Below the pieces are notes generated by a model. It searched no databases, was not told the origin of the DNA, and saw only the letters and a list, made by a program, of their open reading frames with translations. Below are positions 34,601 through 46,025 of a stretch of 64,000 nt of DNA, in pieces. Positions within the stretch are counted from its first letter, which is position 1. Every line of letters starts with the position of its first letter. Origin of the DNA: Calonectria ilicicola. Lineage: Eukaryota > Ascomycota > Sordariomycetes > Hypocreales > Nectriaceae. A program made the position numbers and the translations under genes. Location: positions 620,001 to 684,000 of the forward strand of contig CP085829.1 in the NCBI GenBank assembly GCA_020809705.1, given 5' to 3'.

Positions 34601-36200
34601 CAAACTTCTGTTTGGCTCACAAAACCCTAAGCCTAAAGCCAGCATCTTTAACCTACCATTCTATCACTACGGCAACCTTCCAGCGCTTCATATAGCGTCT
34701 AGAATGGGGAATATCGAAATCACAAAACAATTACTTCACAAGTGCAATCCCAAAAAGACAGATAATAACGGTAGAACAGCCCTTCATCATGCTGCAGAGA
34801 CAGGTGATGGAGGCACAGCGTTATTATTAATCCGAAAGGGAACGAATTTGGGAGCGCAAGATAACAAAGGACAAATTGCTCTCCACCTTGCCGCAGAAAA
34901 CGGGCATGAAGGAGTGGTACGAGACTTGATTCAGCAAGGTGCTAATATTGGTGCGGAGGATAACAGCAAACGCACAGCGCTCTTCATGGCAGTGGGGAAT
35001 GGACACAACTCTGTGGCGAAGGTGTTAGTCCAGTTAGGCGCAAACATCAACTGGAAGGATAATCGTGGCCGGACGGCACTCTTTCAAGCAGCAGAGAACT
35101 TAAACGTAATTTTGTTGCGGGCACTTCTGGATCTCGGTGCCAACATTAATATCAAGGATGATATTGGATGGACAGCGCTGGACGTCGCAACACAACAGGC
35201 GCTAGCGAAGTTAGGAGCAGATAGCAACAAGCAACCTGCAAAGGAAGTACCCGCTATATTTATCGCCGCGGAACTGGAAAACTTGAGCTTAATGAGGTTG
35301 CTACTAGATCTAGGTGCAAATGTCAATGCGGAGTCCGGTTTTGGATTGACCCCGTTGGTACATGCAGCTGGACGGGGTCAAAAGCCTATAGTGCAGTTGC
35401 TTCTTGGTCATGGAGCGGATGTTGATCTAAGGGCTAGTATTGGATCAACGCCGCTAGTGCAGGCAGTTGTACAGGGCCAAGAGGCTGTGGTGCGGCTGCT
35501 TCTTACCTATGGAGCAGATGTTAATGCGAAAGACAATACTGGATCAACCCCGCTGATGCGTGCGGTTGAATACAACCATAAAGCTATAATGCAGCTTCTA
35601 CTTACCTATAAAGCAAAGGTCAATATGAAGGATAATGTTGGATCAACGCCGCTAGTGCAGGCAGTTGTACAGGGCCACGAGGCTGTGGTGCGGCTGCTTC
35701 TTACCTATGGAGCAGATGTTAATGCGAAAGACAATACTGGATCAACCCCGCTGATGCGTGCGGTTGAATACAACCATAAAGCTATAATGCAGCTTCTACT
35801 TACCCATAAAGCAAAGGTTAATATGAAGGATAATGTTGGATCAACGCCACTGATGCAGGCAGTTGTACAAGGCCACGAGGCTGTAGTGCGGCTGCTTCTT
35901 ACCCATGGAGCAGATGTTACTGCGAAAGACAATACTGGATCAACTCCGCTGATGCGCGCGGTTGAATACGACCGTGCGGCCTTGATACCGACGCTCATTA
36001 GGCACGGAGCAAATGTCGATGCGAAAGACAATGATGGATCAACACCGCTGATACATGCGGCTAAATACAACGATAAGGCTACGGTGCAGATTTTGCTTAG
36101 TTATGGAGCAGATATTAATGCAAAGGATAATGCCGGATCAACCCCGCTAATGCATACAGTTGAATATAACCGCGAGGAGATAATGCAGCTATTACTTTAG
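31672..36200 (+). CDS. NLR: nucleoside phosphorylase (PNP_UDP) / NACHT / ankyrin repeats
   Basis: Exons 31672-32731, 32787-32957, 33006-33030, 33091-33678 and 33737-36200 join in phase for 1435 residues. The N-terminal 310 residues are a purine/uridine phosphorylase-like domain ([62 protein letters not shown]). The NACHT P-loop TGKIGCGKT (about 408-416) is split by two introns, and Walker B is YLVDGLDEC. The C-terminal 500 residues are ankyrin repeats of 33 residues, among them three almost identical 198-bp double repeats. The frame ends at a TAG (36198) in mid-repeat, although ankyrin coding continues in frame for 56 more codons. Phosphorylase domains are common N-terminal effectors of fungal NLRs; here it would act on nucleosides or a related pool after NACHT oligomerisation. 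Confidence 0.9.
35442..36035 (+). repeat. 198-bp near-identical tandem repeats coding paired ankyrins
   Basis: Units start at 35442, 35640 and 35838, each beginning GGATCAACGCCRCTRRTGCA. Units one and two differ at a handful of bases and unit three is slightly more diverged, with its second half changed (AALIPTLIRHGANV). Each unit codes two 33-residue ankyrins. Such identity at DNA level shows recent duplication or gene conversion. Confidence 0.9.
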
Positions 36201-36371
36201 TGTAATGCAGATACCGAGATAAAAAACAACAGTGGATTAACGCCGCTAACACTTGCGACTAAATACAACCATAGCGCTATAGCGCAGAAGTTGCTTGCCT
36301 ATAGAGCAGATATTAATGCAAAGGATAGCAATGAATCAAGGCCGCTAACACATGCCTCTAAGCGAGTGTAA
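36201..36371 (+). pseudogene. In-frame ankyrin continuation after the premature stop
   Basis: Directly after TAG at 36198-36200 the same frame runs 56 codons to TAA at 36369, and reads as two more ankyrin repeats (GLTPLTLATKYNHSAIAQKL, then ADINAKDSNESRPLTHA). It is therefore the former C-terminus of the NLR, cut off by one nonsense codon. Confidence 0.75.
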
Positions 36372-36454
36372 CGGTTCATGTTTATAGATAAAATTAGGTA
36401 TACTTGCGTTAGACCGGACTTATGTCTAAAAATTGTAATTGTTCTTAAATTAGA

Positions 36455-37001
36455 CACGGCGACAAGAGAAGGGCGCACCTCATCCCCATCTGCAAGCTTG
36501 CATAAAGGAAGGGTTTCGAATCTGGCCCCCGGTCCTGGCGATTGTGCCTCGTGTCTCAGATCGCGATGCTGTCGTCTGCGGTGTGCATATTCCGGCCGAG
36601 ACATATGTGGCATGGAGCGCGCGAACGGTAATGCGCGACAAGGGCCTATTCGGCGTTGACCCTGAGATATACCGACCGGAGCGCTAGATATTGGCTGACG
36701 CAGGTCAGCTTCAAGCAATGGAAAACACTATCGATCCTAATTTTGGTCAAGGCCGCTGGGGCCGTTCAGGTCGACCGATTGCGATGATTGAACTCAACAA
36801 GATGATTGGCGAGGTAAGTGTACACCTTGGGATTCACCTTTTCCCTCGTGAGCTAACAAATTTCAGCTCTTCCGCCGGTTTGACTTTGGCATTGTTGACG
36901 TAGAGAAGCCCATTCAGAATATAAACTATGGTCTTCTATTATCGACGGAACTTAATGTGCGAATCACGCGTCGGGATCTGACATCAGAAACCATGTCATA
37001 A
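36455..37001 (+). pseudogene. Cytochrome P450 C-terminal relic
   Basis: Two frames together resemble the end of a fungal P450. The first (about 36455-36500) has LDTATREGRTSSPSAS; after a frame change, LQACIKEGFRIWPPV is the K-helix with ExxR, then CGVHIPAETYVAWSARTVM and RPER followed by TAG (36685) where PERW is expected. The heme loop reads FGQGRWGRSGRPIA, with Arg (CGT, 36763) in place of the heme-binding cysteine. An intron (36814-36866) is still recognisable, followed by LFRRFDFGIVDVEKP. The frameshift, stop codon and lost heme ligand make it non-functional. The rest of the P450 is missing; the relic abuts the truncated NLR. Confidence 0.85.
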
Positions 37002-37596
37002 CGAGCTTTATTTTGATAGATTATGACACAAATACAGCTGGGTACCTGAGATGTATTACCCCACTGGCTGTGCCGTTCCCGCTTGGCGAACGTGTCACCA
37101 GCCCAGAATAGTGAAAGCCTTGGAGATCCTTCTTGCACTAGCCCCACGGATTTTAAATATACCGTGTACTATGCATAATGCTTAATGTGTTGTAGATCAC
37201 ACACGGCCAGATCTTAGTTCGTCGCATGGAGTGGGTGGGGTACGCTCATGAAAATTGAGGTAGTCGCGAAGGGATGCACCTTGAATATTACAAACGGCTT
37301 CCTCGAGCCATTTTCTACGAGGTTGAGATACCAAACTTGGACCTTAAACTTGGACCAAAACAGTCAGACCACGAGATCAGATATGCCACTTATTTGCCTT
37401 GCAGGCTAGTTCAGTCCGAAGCGCGTTCAAAATCTGGGGAGGCCCAAGTTTATAGGAGACAGTTATGCAAAAATCTACTATTTTTGTACGAGTATTATAC
37501 TAGACAGATGCCTTCGATTTGAAGGGTTACAAAGAACAAGACAGACAATAACGACCGGGTAGCTACACCGGTGATATAAATATCATCCCCTTCAAA
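37002..37596. other. Intergenic, no gene seen
   Basis: Lies between the P450 relic and the 3' end of the MFS gene. Short frames on both strands lack any recognised domain. Confidence 0.6.
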
Positions 37597-39291
37597 TCAG
37601 ACATCTATCGTGTCACGAATGCGTAAAAAGGTCAGGTAGTTGTCCTTGGTCCAGCGACGGGCGCGCTTGCCATAGATGATCATGGGCATGGAGGACATCA
37701 TGATGACGAAGCCCAGCACCGCAAGCTCAATGAAGGTGTGCTCGATGCCAGTGTCAAGCCAGTAGCTAGCGACAAAGGTAAAGATCATGGCAATGGTGTT
37801 GTTGATGACGGCAACACCCACCATGCCCTCCAACACCATTTCGGGGTAGCTGTCAGCCAGGTATGTGAGACTCAAATCACCAGCGCAGCCATAACCGAAG
37901 CCAATGAAGCCGAGGCCGATGTAGGGAACGGGCCAGTCCCATCCGCGAGCAGAGCCGATACCAAATAGCAGCATACCTGCAGGGAAGATGATGACGCAGA
38001 GGTACATGAGGTAGAGACGGAACTCAGCTTCCATGATACCCTTGTTGCGGCGAGTCATCCAGAGGAGGAACTTGTCGCTGCAGTAGCCACCGTAGAAACA
38101 GCCAATCACACTGCCAATAAGGCAAGGAATGTTCATGTTGCCAACCTGAGAATCGTTGTAGTACCACGGCGCTTCGATCCAGTCGTCTTCCTCGACAGTA
38201 AGGTAGAAGGACAGAGCAATGTTCTGCATGCCCCACTGCAGACCGGCGTACCAAACGGCGGGAAACGAGAAGATGCGCATAGTGTGCCAGAGACGGTGGA
38301 CATACTGATGAGCTCCGATTCCACGGAGGTTGGAGGCGGGGGTGATGATGGCGATGCGCTCCCAGTATGTCTTGGGTCGCGTGTATGACACGGACATGCG
38401 GTTTCGCTGGAGCTGGCCCTCGCGAGACGCGGCCTCCTCGTCGCTAATCCCTGCGGCAACGACAGGCGAGGATTTGTCTTCGCGGGAGAAATCCGGGTTC
38501 GAACCAGCGGGCGAGCCTCGGGCGGCCTGGACACTGCTCGTCTGGTTGATGTAACGATCGCGCTCAAACGAGGTCTCCTCGAGTCCAAAGTAGAACAGGA
38601 GCAGGGTGAAGCCCGAAAGGATGGCTCCAATGTAACCAATCCAGCGCCACCCAATGGTGTCAGCAACGTAACCGGCGACCAACGGTCCAACGTAAGTGCC
38701 GACCGTTGTGGCGAGCGTGTACAGACCCATGGAAGTTCCATTCTGGTGCTCGAACCAAATGTCCAGCAAGGAAAGCTGCACCACAGCCTCGGCGACAGAC
38801 TCAGACGCTCCCACAAAGAGCTGCGACCAGATGGAGTCGCCGGTACTCTTGAGCCGACCAAACCAAATGTTGCCGATCAGACCCCAAAGCGTTCCCACCA
38901 GGTATGGGATACGGCGACCGTAGAGATGGACGAGGGGCGAGCTCAGCAGTGTCCAGTAGCCGATTGCGATGAACAAGACGCCAGCTCCCGTGTTGAAGGC
39001 ATCATAGCTGATGCCGTACTCCTCATTGACACCCGTGCTCGCGGAGCCGGCGACGTTGGACGTGGCCGCGGTGAGGGCGACAATGTACAGCACCAGGCAC
39101 GTGTGCCAGATCTTGCGCGCGAGGCTCCAGTTGAGCGGATCGTTGGGGGACTGGGTCGGCTGGGGCACCAGGATCACGTCGCCATGTTTTTCCAAGGTGC
39201 TGTCGCCAGAAACACTTGCCCACTCGTCGGTGAAGAGGCGGCGAGTGCCCGGGAGCACTTCGTCGATGTTGTCAGTACGCTGGTCGGCCAT
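37597..39291 (-). CDS. MFS transporter, drug:H+ antiporter type, 564 residues
   Basis: Intronless, from ATG 39291. The N-terminal cytosolic tail ends in NDPLNWSLARKIWHTCLVLY, the usual entry to helix 1 of fungal DHA1/HOL1-like carriers. Twelve membrane helices can be traced, with the A-motif loop LVHLYGRRIPYLVGTLWG after helix 2 and a large polar loop (about residues 250-330) between helices 6 and 7. GCAGDLSLTYLADSYPE is the typical helix 10-11 signature. It should export or import small organic compounds at the plasma membrane. Codon use is much GC-richer than in the neighbouring NLR genes, as expected of an old core gene. Substrate unknown. Confidence 0.93.
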   Translation of the reverse strand: MADQRTDNIDEVLPGTRRLFTDEWASVSGDSTLEKHGDVILVPQPTQSPNDPLNWSLARKIWHTCLVLYIVALTAATSNVAGSASTGVNEEYGISYDAFNTGAGVLFIAIGYWTLLSSPLVHLYGRRIPYLVGTLWGLIGNIWFGRLKSTGDSIWSQLFVGASESVAEAVVQLSLLDIWFEHQNGTSMGLYTLATTVGTYVGPLVAGYVADTIGWRWIGYIGAILSGFTLLLFYFGLEETSFERDRYINQTSSVQAARGSPAGSNPDFSREDKSSPVVAAGISDEEAASREGQLQRNRMSVSYTRPKTYWERIAIITPASNLRGIGAHQYVHRLWHTMRIFSFPAVWYAGLQWGMQNIALSFYLTVEEDDWIEAPWYYNDSQVGNMNIPCLIGSVIGCFYGGYCSDKFLLWMTRRNKGIMEAEFRLYLMYLCVIIFPAGMLLFGIGSARGWDWPVPYIGLGFIGFGYGCAGDLSLTYLADSYPEMVLEGMVGVAVINNTIAMIFTFVASYWLDTGIEHTFIELAVLGFVIMMSSMPMIIYGKRARRWTKDNYLTFLRIRDTIDV

Positions 39292-42200
39292 ACGTCACGA
39301 CGCGCGCGGGGGCGAGAGGGCCGGGTATATTTCAAAATCGAGGGGTGTCTAATTTGATTGTCTTTTTTTTCTTTCTTGTTTCAGCAGGCTCCCTGGAGCC
39401 GCATCAATCCCGCGTTAGGGTGGCCGATGAGGGTAGGTGGTGAAAAGTCGCAGGAGGCTCAAGCTCATGATACAGTGGTGCACAGCAGCATCAAAGGAGA
39501 GCCGGCGCAACGTGGGCGTGGGAGATTTTGTGTTTTATAACTTACAAGACAAAAACGCCACACGGCCCGGAATCAGGCCGCAACAATTTTGTCCAGGATC
39601 TTATGCCCTGGTCTGGAGTAGGGCACCTATCGTTACGTACTGCTGTGTGGTACGTTGCGTGCTGTGGGGAGTTTTATGTCATTGTGGGCAGTCTAGTATG
39701 AAAGGGGGGCCCTGTGGAATCGCTTGTTTTTTTTTTCGTTTCTTATTTAGGAAACATGTGCAATGAGGTGTTTTTTGCGGATGCTCCTCCGTAATGAATT
39801 GTGCCTGCCAGCCCGTCTGGAGCAATCGGGAGCCATCTCGGTCAAAAGCGACGGGTCTGGAAGGTCGTTTGGTGAGATTGGCAACGCGTTATTCGCCCCG
39901 GAGGCACAGTGGCTGGCTGGCCCTCGGGGGCTACAGCCAGCCATGGTTCATGATAAGACAGCCGATGAATGCAAGATAGCAGTCCGGCGTACCATTTGCA
40001 GTATTGATTCGCTAATGTTGGGTGCTGGAGTGGGGAGACACAGATGTACACAGGCCCGTCTTGTTCCCCAGACGCTTCGATGCCGAGGATGCTTGTGCCC
40101 AGAGAAGACGCTAAGAGCTGTTGTCTCGTCACTTATTGGCTCACCGCAATCAAAAATCTTTTTCTTGCCACAGGGATCCCTCGTTATCCCAGGCCCCCAA
40201 TTGCCCGGTCCGTATTCCGCGCTGCATGCCCAGACGGCTCGGCCGCGTGTCGCGTGATTGCCAAGGACCTGCACCCGCCTGAATGGTAGAGGAGGGCATT
40301 GTTTTGCATTTCGGGAATGCCGCCACCGTTGTGGAAGCCAATACAATCTTCCCGATACCGTGGGGTTCACCGTTGAGCTCCCCAAAACCTGATTGTTCTT
40401 TCTCCCTCCCAGCAGCCCAGTCCGGGGTAAGACGCGTTTAATCGCTCATACCGCCACCCACCCTGGCCAGTTGTGATCGGCGCAGCAGTGTATCAGCCAA
40501 CATGATTTCTCAGACCTGCAAGATGGTCTCAATCTAGCAAATGGTTCATATCACTAGCCAGCTCACGAACCCTAAGGCCCGGGGCCAGTTCCTCTTTTGT
40601 ACTAACTCTGTGCTGCCAAACTCTAGCCTCCGACCAAACGGTCACTGTGGCACGCCACGCCCGCAATGGCGGCCGTGTCTAGAACCCTAGTCCCGGGTAG
40701 ATTGGCCACACAGGCAGATGATAACTAGCCGCAGCCTGCGTCACGCATCCCAACATCGGGATGGACGCGTTTGCATCGGAAGATTTATGCTGCATGATGA
40801 TCCCAGAGCCGAGGTCTCAAAGAAGTAACATGCTAATTCCTAATTCAAGCTTACACCCAAAGGAGTCATTAGATAGCATGGCCACATATGCTTAAATTAG
40901 TTGTCTTATCACCACCCTAGAACCGATGCAACATCTCACTACGTACTCTGCGAAATAGGCAGATGTTGCGCTAGCCAATATCATTTCCTTTGTTTCTCAA
41001 ACAACTTAATTTTAGTTCTAAACTACTTGGGTAAGACACTGCTCTGAAAATACTTATCAAAGTTATGGGTGGTGTCACCAACCAAGGTCAAACTCAGCAT
41101 TTGGTTATCAAAAGTTGCAGGGTTGGGTTTTATGACTACCGTACAGCTCTAGTCATTTTAAGCTTATAAAATTCTGATAGATGCGATCTGGGCCTTGAGT
41201 CCCCCCATTCGGGTTTTCGAATAAAATGACATCCCTAATGCGACAAAGTTTGTGTATGTATACATAGGGTAAGCCATTTAACTATAGCTACTCTAAGAGA
41301 ATCTCAAAAAAAGGCCTCAACCAAAAAATTTATTTAGTTATAACTAATATGAATATTGTTCAATATTTTAGGTCTTTTATTAAAAATAAAAAAAAAAATT
41401 TCAAGCAGCGAGATAAATACTTAGCAACATGTGTGCTTGCGCGAAGGAAGACTCAGGTCAAATCGGTGAGACTTCGTACGGTGTTCATAACGGGCATCTT
41501 GGTTTTATTTCTTGCCCTTCGCTTCTGATTACAAACTATACGTTTGGATCTGTATAACATTCATCATTTGAACCGGAATTTTCTGACACTTCAACTTTCA
41601 TGTTCATTAGCTCATCAATTTCCACCAGGTCAGGCCAGCACGCCATACTTCACAGAGTGCTCCTAACGTCAAGTGATTATTTCCAAACTCCCAGTTACCA
41701 ACAAGAAGAAAAATATGTACAATGATCACGTACAACTTGAGATGTGTGAAATTGATAGTTTTCAGACATAAATATAGAAAACTTGACCAAAAAATTAATA
41801 CTGTTTTCCGAAGAGGCGATACTAATGCCAGTACCCGCCTTTAACTCATCAATTACAAATAAATGAAGCGATGGTAGCTGCAAAGTCAAGGCATTTAGTT
41901 AGACTCTTGCAGCCATCTGAAGAAGCCAGCCAGCGCTGAAAAAAATAGCGCAAATATCATGAGTCTAGTCAAATGATGATTCCGGATTCTAACACGTGTG
42001 AATTTCCCATCTTGATAGCGAATGCCTCGGCTGAAGCGTGCATTAGTTTCTGCGATCAAACCTCATGGCACGGGTCCGTTTTCTACAAATTATCTACACG
42101 GTGGAGCATTCACTTTTAGCAGTGCTCGTTATTGGAGCTACGTGTTGGGCATACAAGCGGCAAGGCAGATGAAGTGGGGTCTCTACAGCCTCGCTGTACA

Positions 42201-42310
42201 TTATGGAATCGCATAGAATATTCAACATGACATAAATCACAAGCTCAAATTGACCTGTCACTTCAAAATCTAATTTTCTCTGAGTACCTTGTCAATATTG
42301 AACTGCGAAG
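39292..42310. other. 3-kb gene-poor region
   Basis: Left part (39292-40500) is the MFS promoter side, with mixed overlapping frames on both strands that look like chance. Right part (40850-42000) is AT-rich with poly-A runs near 41385. The frame at 42022-42216 starts with ATG but has no recognisable domain. Nothing is supported as a gene. Confidence 0.5.
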
Positions 42311-43810
42311 ATGGCTCCGAGTCAGTATCAATACACTGACCTGCCAACCGAAGCTGGGTTAGAAGACGTGCAACCATTCACACGAATTCTTTACTTGGAA
42401 CCTGGAGCAGGACCGGATCGGTTGGAAGGTCGTGTGGAAATAATCAATGCCAGAAATACGCCACCCTACGAAGCTTTGTCATATTACTGGGGACAAGAAC
42501 CACCGAAGGACGTCATATTTTTGGACGGGCGTCCTCTCCCCATCAAACCAAATCTCGAAGCCGCACTCCGGGCACTTCGAAAGCCAAATTCTGCCCACAG
42601 AATCTGGGCTGACGCCATTTGTATTAACCAGAATGACATCGACGAACGATCTCGCCAAGTAAGATATATGCGACTAGTATACCAGTATGCTAGTCGGGTT
42701 ATTGTTTGGCTCGGATTGAAAACTGCAAACACCAAGAATGCGTTCCGATTTATTGAACTCATGCCGAGGTCCTCTAAAGGTGGAATAAACTATGACTCTT
42801 TTTTTGCATTTTCGGAAAAATGTGATCAACCGAACGAATTATGTCGTCTCCTAAATCTGCCGTACTTTGAGCGAATATGGTGTGCCCAGGAGGTGGTGGC
42901 ATCATCGCTGAGCACTGCAAAATGTGAGGAGCTGGAGATACCTTTTATGGATCTTATCTCCGTTATGCATCTTATAACAAAAGGGAACCTGGGGATGATA
43001 AGGGACTCGCCCCTCTCTTTCTGGATGAAAGCTTTTGAGTATCGACAGGGATTTCAGAAATTTGAGTCTAATGTGCCTGGCTCGATGGGCTCGCTGGTTC
43101 GCGTTCTTGAATATGCCAGGCATCTCAAAGCTTCCGATCCACGCGACAAGATTTTCGGCATCTTAGGTATTTCTGATGATGGATTATACCCATATCACCC
43201 GACACGTCGATCACTCGTTCCCGTAATGGGGGGTATGGAACAGCCCTTAAAGCCGCTCGCGGGATGCATAAGACACGTCGAAATGCGTCCACCTACTAGA
43301 AGCATTTATTCACACCCCGTTCTGAAACCGGATTACAGCAAGGATTACATAGCGCTTTATAGAGATGTGGCCCGTTTCATGATGCAAAGGGGACCCAGCA
43401 CTCTTGATGTCCTGAGTCATGTGCAACACCGTCAAGATCCCTCAGGGAGCAAATTCCCTTCTTGGGTTCCCAGGTGGATGGAGTCGAGAACTTGCCTGAT
43501 TTTCAACCATATGTTCGAAGCAGGCATGATTTTCGGAGGCATATGTGGCGCCAAACTCCATGATAGCCCTCTTCTAGCGCCTTCGCTAGAATCAGAAGTC
43601 CTCTCTCTTGATGGGTTTCGAGTAGACGATGTGCGGATGGTCAGCGACGTTATGGACCTATGCACGTGTCATCTAGGTGACATGATTACCGAAATCAAGC
43701 GCATTTGGTCGCAAGTATTCCCGTTCTTGCTGACGGAAACCATGCCTCGAACTGAATCAAAATCGGTGAGCGATTTTCGTTACCAATCCTTTTCGGAATC
43801 TACCAACTAA
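42311..43810 (+). CDS. HET-6-type heterokaryon incompatibility protein, N-terminal part (C-terminus lost)
   Basis: The frame from ATG 42311 gives 499 residues. The HET domain (about 54-200) is textbook: YEALSYYWGQ, RIWADAICINQNDIDERSRQ, VRYM and RIWCAQEVVAS. ASDPRDKIFGILGISDDG and KPDYSKDYIALYRDVARFMM follow, as in HET-6-like proteins. Full members continue another 100-200 residues to a conserved end with an RRF/GxGP-type block; here the frame stops at 43810. An alternative 52 bp intron (43766-43817) would instead end the protein at 43883 with 21 other residues. The missing terminal block exists as a separate frame at 46371-46820, beyond a membrane-protein gene. The stand-alone part keeps the whole HET domain and might still signal. 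Confidence 0.88.
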   Translation: MAPSQYQYTDLPTEAGLEDVQPFTRILYLEPGAGPDRLEGRVEIINARNTPPYEALSYYWGQEPPKDVIFLDGRPLPIKPNLEAALRALRKPNSAHRIWADAICINQNDIDERSRQVRYMRLVYQYASRVIVWLGLKTANTKNAFRFIELMPRSSKGGINYDSFFAFSEKCDQPNELCRLLNLPYFERIWCAQEVVASSLSTAKCEELEIPFMDLISVMHLITKGNLGMIRDSPLSFWMKAFEYRQGFQKFESNVPGSMGSLVRVLEYARHLKASDPRDKIFGILGISDDGLYPYHPTRRSLVPVMGGMEQPLKPLAGCIRHVEMRPPTRSIYSHPVLKPDYSKDYIALYRDVARFMMQRGPSTLDVLSHVQHRQDPSGSKFPSWVPRWMESRTCLIFNHMFEAGMIFGGICGAKLHDSPLLAPSLESEVLSLDGFRVDDVRMVSDVMDLCTCHLGDMITEIKRIWSQVFPFLLTETMPRTESKSVSDFRYQSFSESTN

Positions 43811-44098
43811 GATTTAGGTGAATGCACATTTAGACGCCACCTCATCATTGATAAGGCAATGCAATCCTTCACTATTCAGCTGACATTTAAAAAGGCTAGT
43901 TTCTTTCCAAATATAGACTAGTGGGCACAAATATTGGAGGCCAAGGACCTGAGCCACCGTTCACCCGGTATAGCTAGAGAGGTAAGATCAGATGTTAAAA
44001 GTGGCCTTTTCTCCCACAAAAAAAGGGGGGGGTTGCAAAACTCCCTTTCGATTACTACAAATTTTGAAGGAGAAACATCCCATAGGACCTTTTTGAAC

Positions 44099-46025
44099 AT
44101 GAAGTCTTCAACCTTCCATCGGCAATCAACCAACCCCACAAATGGACGACTGGCACAAAGACGAGAAAAATATCCCATTTTAGTCGCCTTATTATGTTCT
44201 AACATTATTTCCCTCAGCCTAGCGATATTAGTTCTTAGAGAATGGCGTGGCCCTTATCGAATAGCGCGCATGATTTCTGACAATCCCGCCAGCGTTGGTA
44301 TTGTTGTTCAAATTATATCACAGCTACTTGGTCTGATCATAGTAAAAAGTCTATGTTAGTTTCTGGTCCCTATTTAATATGGAAGCAAGCTGATTATCTG
44401 CAGGTATTCTATTCAACTTGAGTGCAAGATTAAAATTAGTTACGGAGAGTCTCAGTCTCGAATCTCTCAAATTCGCCAATGCTATGACGTGTAACCGGAT
44501 GGATTTCACAATTAGTTCACGCTACATGGTGCCATTGACACTTTTTGCAATATTTAATATGCTCCCTGCTGCGCTCTGGGCTGGCGCAATTACACCAGTG
44601 ATGAGCAATTCAACTGCCATCTATACAATCCGCATACCGGATCAGGCGAACACATCTGGCATCGATAGTTTTAATGCAGATGGCAACTACACCAAAGTAG
44701 ATGCTCTTGGTACGCACACATTTGACCCGCAGTTCCAGCTGACTGGCCAAATACTTGGCAATGCGCGGGACGCCTTTAGCCCATCGGGAAATGTGAGTTC
44801 ACACGCCAAACTCGATAAGACAGGGTATGTCTATCAGACGAGGAGTTATGGTATGGGATCTAGCATTGGCCTTGTTGATGAGTTACCAGCAACTGTATTA
44901 TCTTATAGTTATTTGGAAACTGGACTAAAGATGTCAGCAAATTGCATATACAACAAAACATCGGATTTTGATCTGAATTGGCTATGCTGCCCAGATGAGA
45001 TGAATTGGACAGTGTCAATCTTTAATGCAAACGGATCCTTACCTAACGGGTGGGGGGTAATGTACGCTGCTGCCAGTTCAGGAAAGCATCGTGCATTTGC
45101 CCTTGGGGCCGGATTTCTTAATGCCAGTGCGTATCTTGCACTAACTGCATACATGGATGATGCAGGTCAAAGCCAATATTCATCGCTGCACCAAGTTCAA
45201 TGCCATCTCCTTTACGAGCCCTATGAGTTCCTGGTTAGTGTGAATACAACTGAAAAGTCAATTCGTATTGTTCCACAGCAAAGAGTGGAAAGTCTTTCCT
45301 ACCACAGCAAGTGGGTCAAGTTTGCTGCAGATCGAGTTCAAGCAATGTCATCAATGGTGGCAACTACACAGTGGAGATCACTTCTGGGAGACAATTTGCT
45401 CAACAACATTGCTAATGTAGCTAGAGTCAAAGGCAACAGTAGCTCGACGACCCTTCTAGGTGTTTCCAGCGCAGTAGAATCGATGTTAGACAACATGCTC
45501 GAAGCTGGCGCGGCAGCTCAGATGATCTTGTTGAATTCATACAACTCAACTCAAGCGCAGGCGCAGATTCCTAGCTTTGTCCTCGGCAGTCGCGAGTATA
45601 CCTACTCAATCTTAGCAATCAACTTACTTGCTAGTGTTTTGTTCATTACTCAAATGGTTCGAACTCGTGTTTGGGAACTCGCGCCAAGGTTTGACTTTAT
45701 CGATATCAAGGCCGTCATCTTAAACTCCGTAATACCTGGAAACCAGATTTCAGAAACCGCAACCCAACTTTCGACTTCGGGTGATCGAATGGCTATAGAC
45801 CCTGATGATATTGGCGTCCGAAACATGAGAATCAAGTTTATTAATGGAGAAGGTGAAACGCAATTAATGGCACAGTTGGGTCCCGGGCTCGAGTCTACTG
45901 AAGATAATAAAATATCTTCACCTACCTTAACCACCACAAACTCTAACAACTTGAGTGCTGAAATTCCATTACTAGAAATTGACCCTCCTAGAGTCAACGA
46001 CTCAACGCTTCCTTTAGTTAAATAA
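44099..46025 (+). CDS. Membrane protein of unknown function, 625 residues, between two HET parts
   Basis: Exon 1 (44099-44354) and exon 2 (44404-46025) join in phase 1. ATG 44099 is the first in-frame methionine. Hydrophobic segments: ILVALLCSNIISLSLAILVL (about 26-45), a second near VGIVVQIISQLLGLIIVKSL (about 66-85), a third at YMVPLTLFAIFNMLPAALW (about 125) and one near the C-terminus, YSILAINLLASVLFITQMV. Between the last two lies a 360-residue polar domain with many NxS/T sites, so probably extracellular or lumenal; the 140-residue tail is cytosolic. This layout occurs in an uncharacterised family of fungal plasma-membrane proteins. No enzyme motif is seen. Same strand as the HET parts on both sides. 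Confidence 0.8.

Noticed and set aside
38133..38861. 242-codon frame inside the MFS gene
   Set aside because: Same-strand shifted shadow of the transporter; Ser/Pro/Arg-rich without domain.
39763..40385. Overlapping 145- and 164-codon frames on both strands
   Set aside because: Mutually overlapping, low-information composition and no family features; they look like chance frames in moderately GC-rich DNA.
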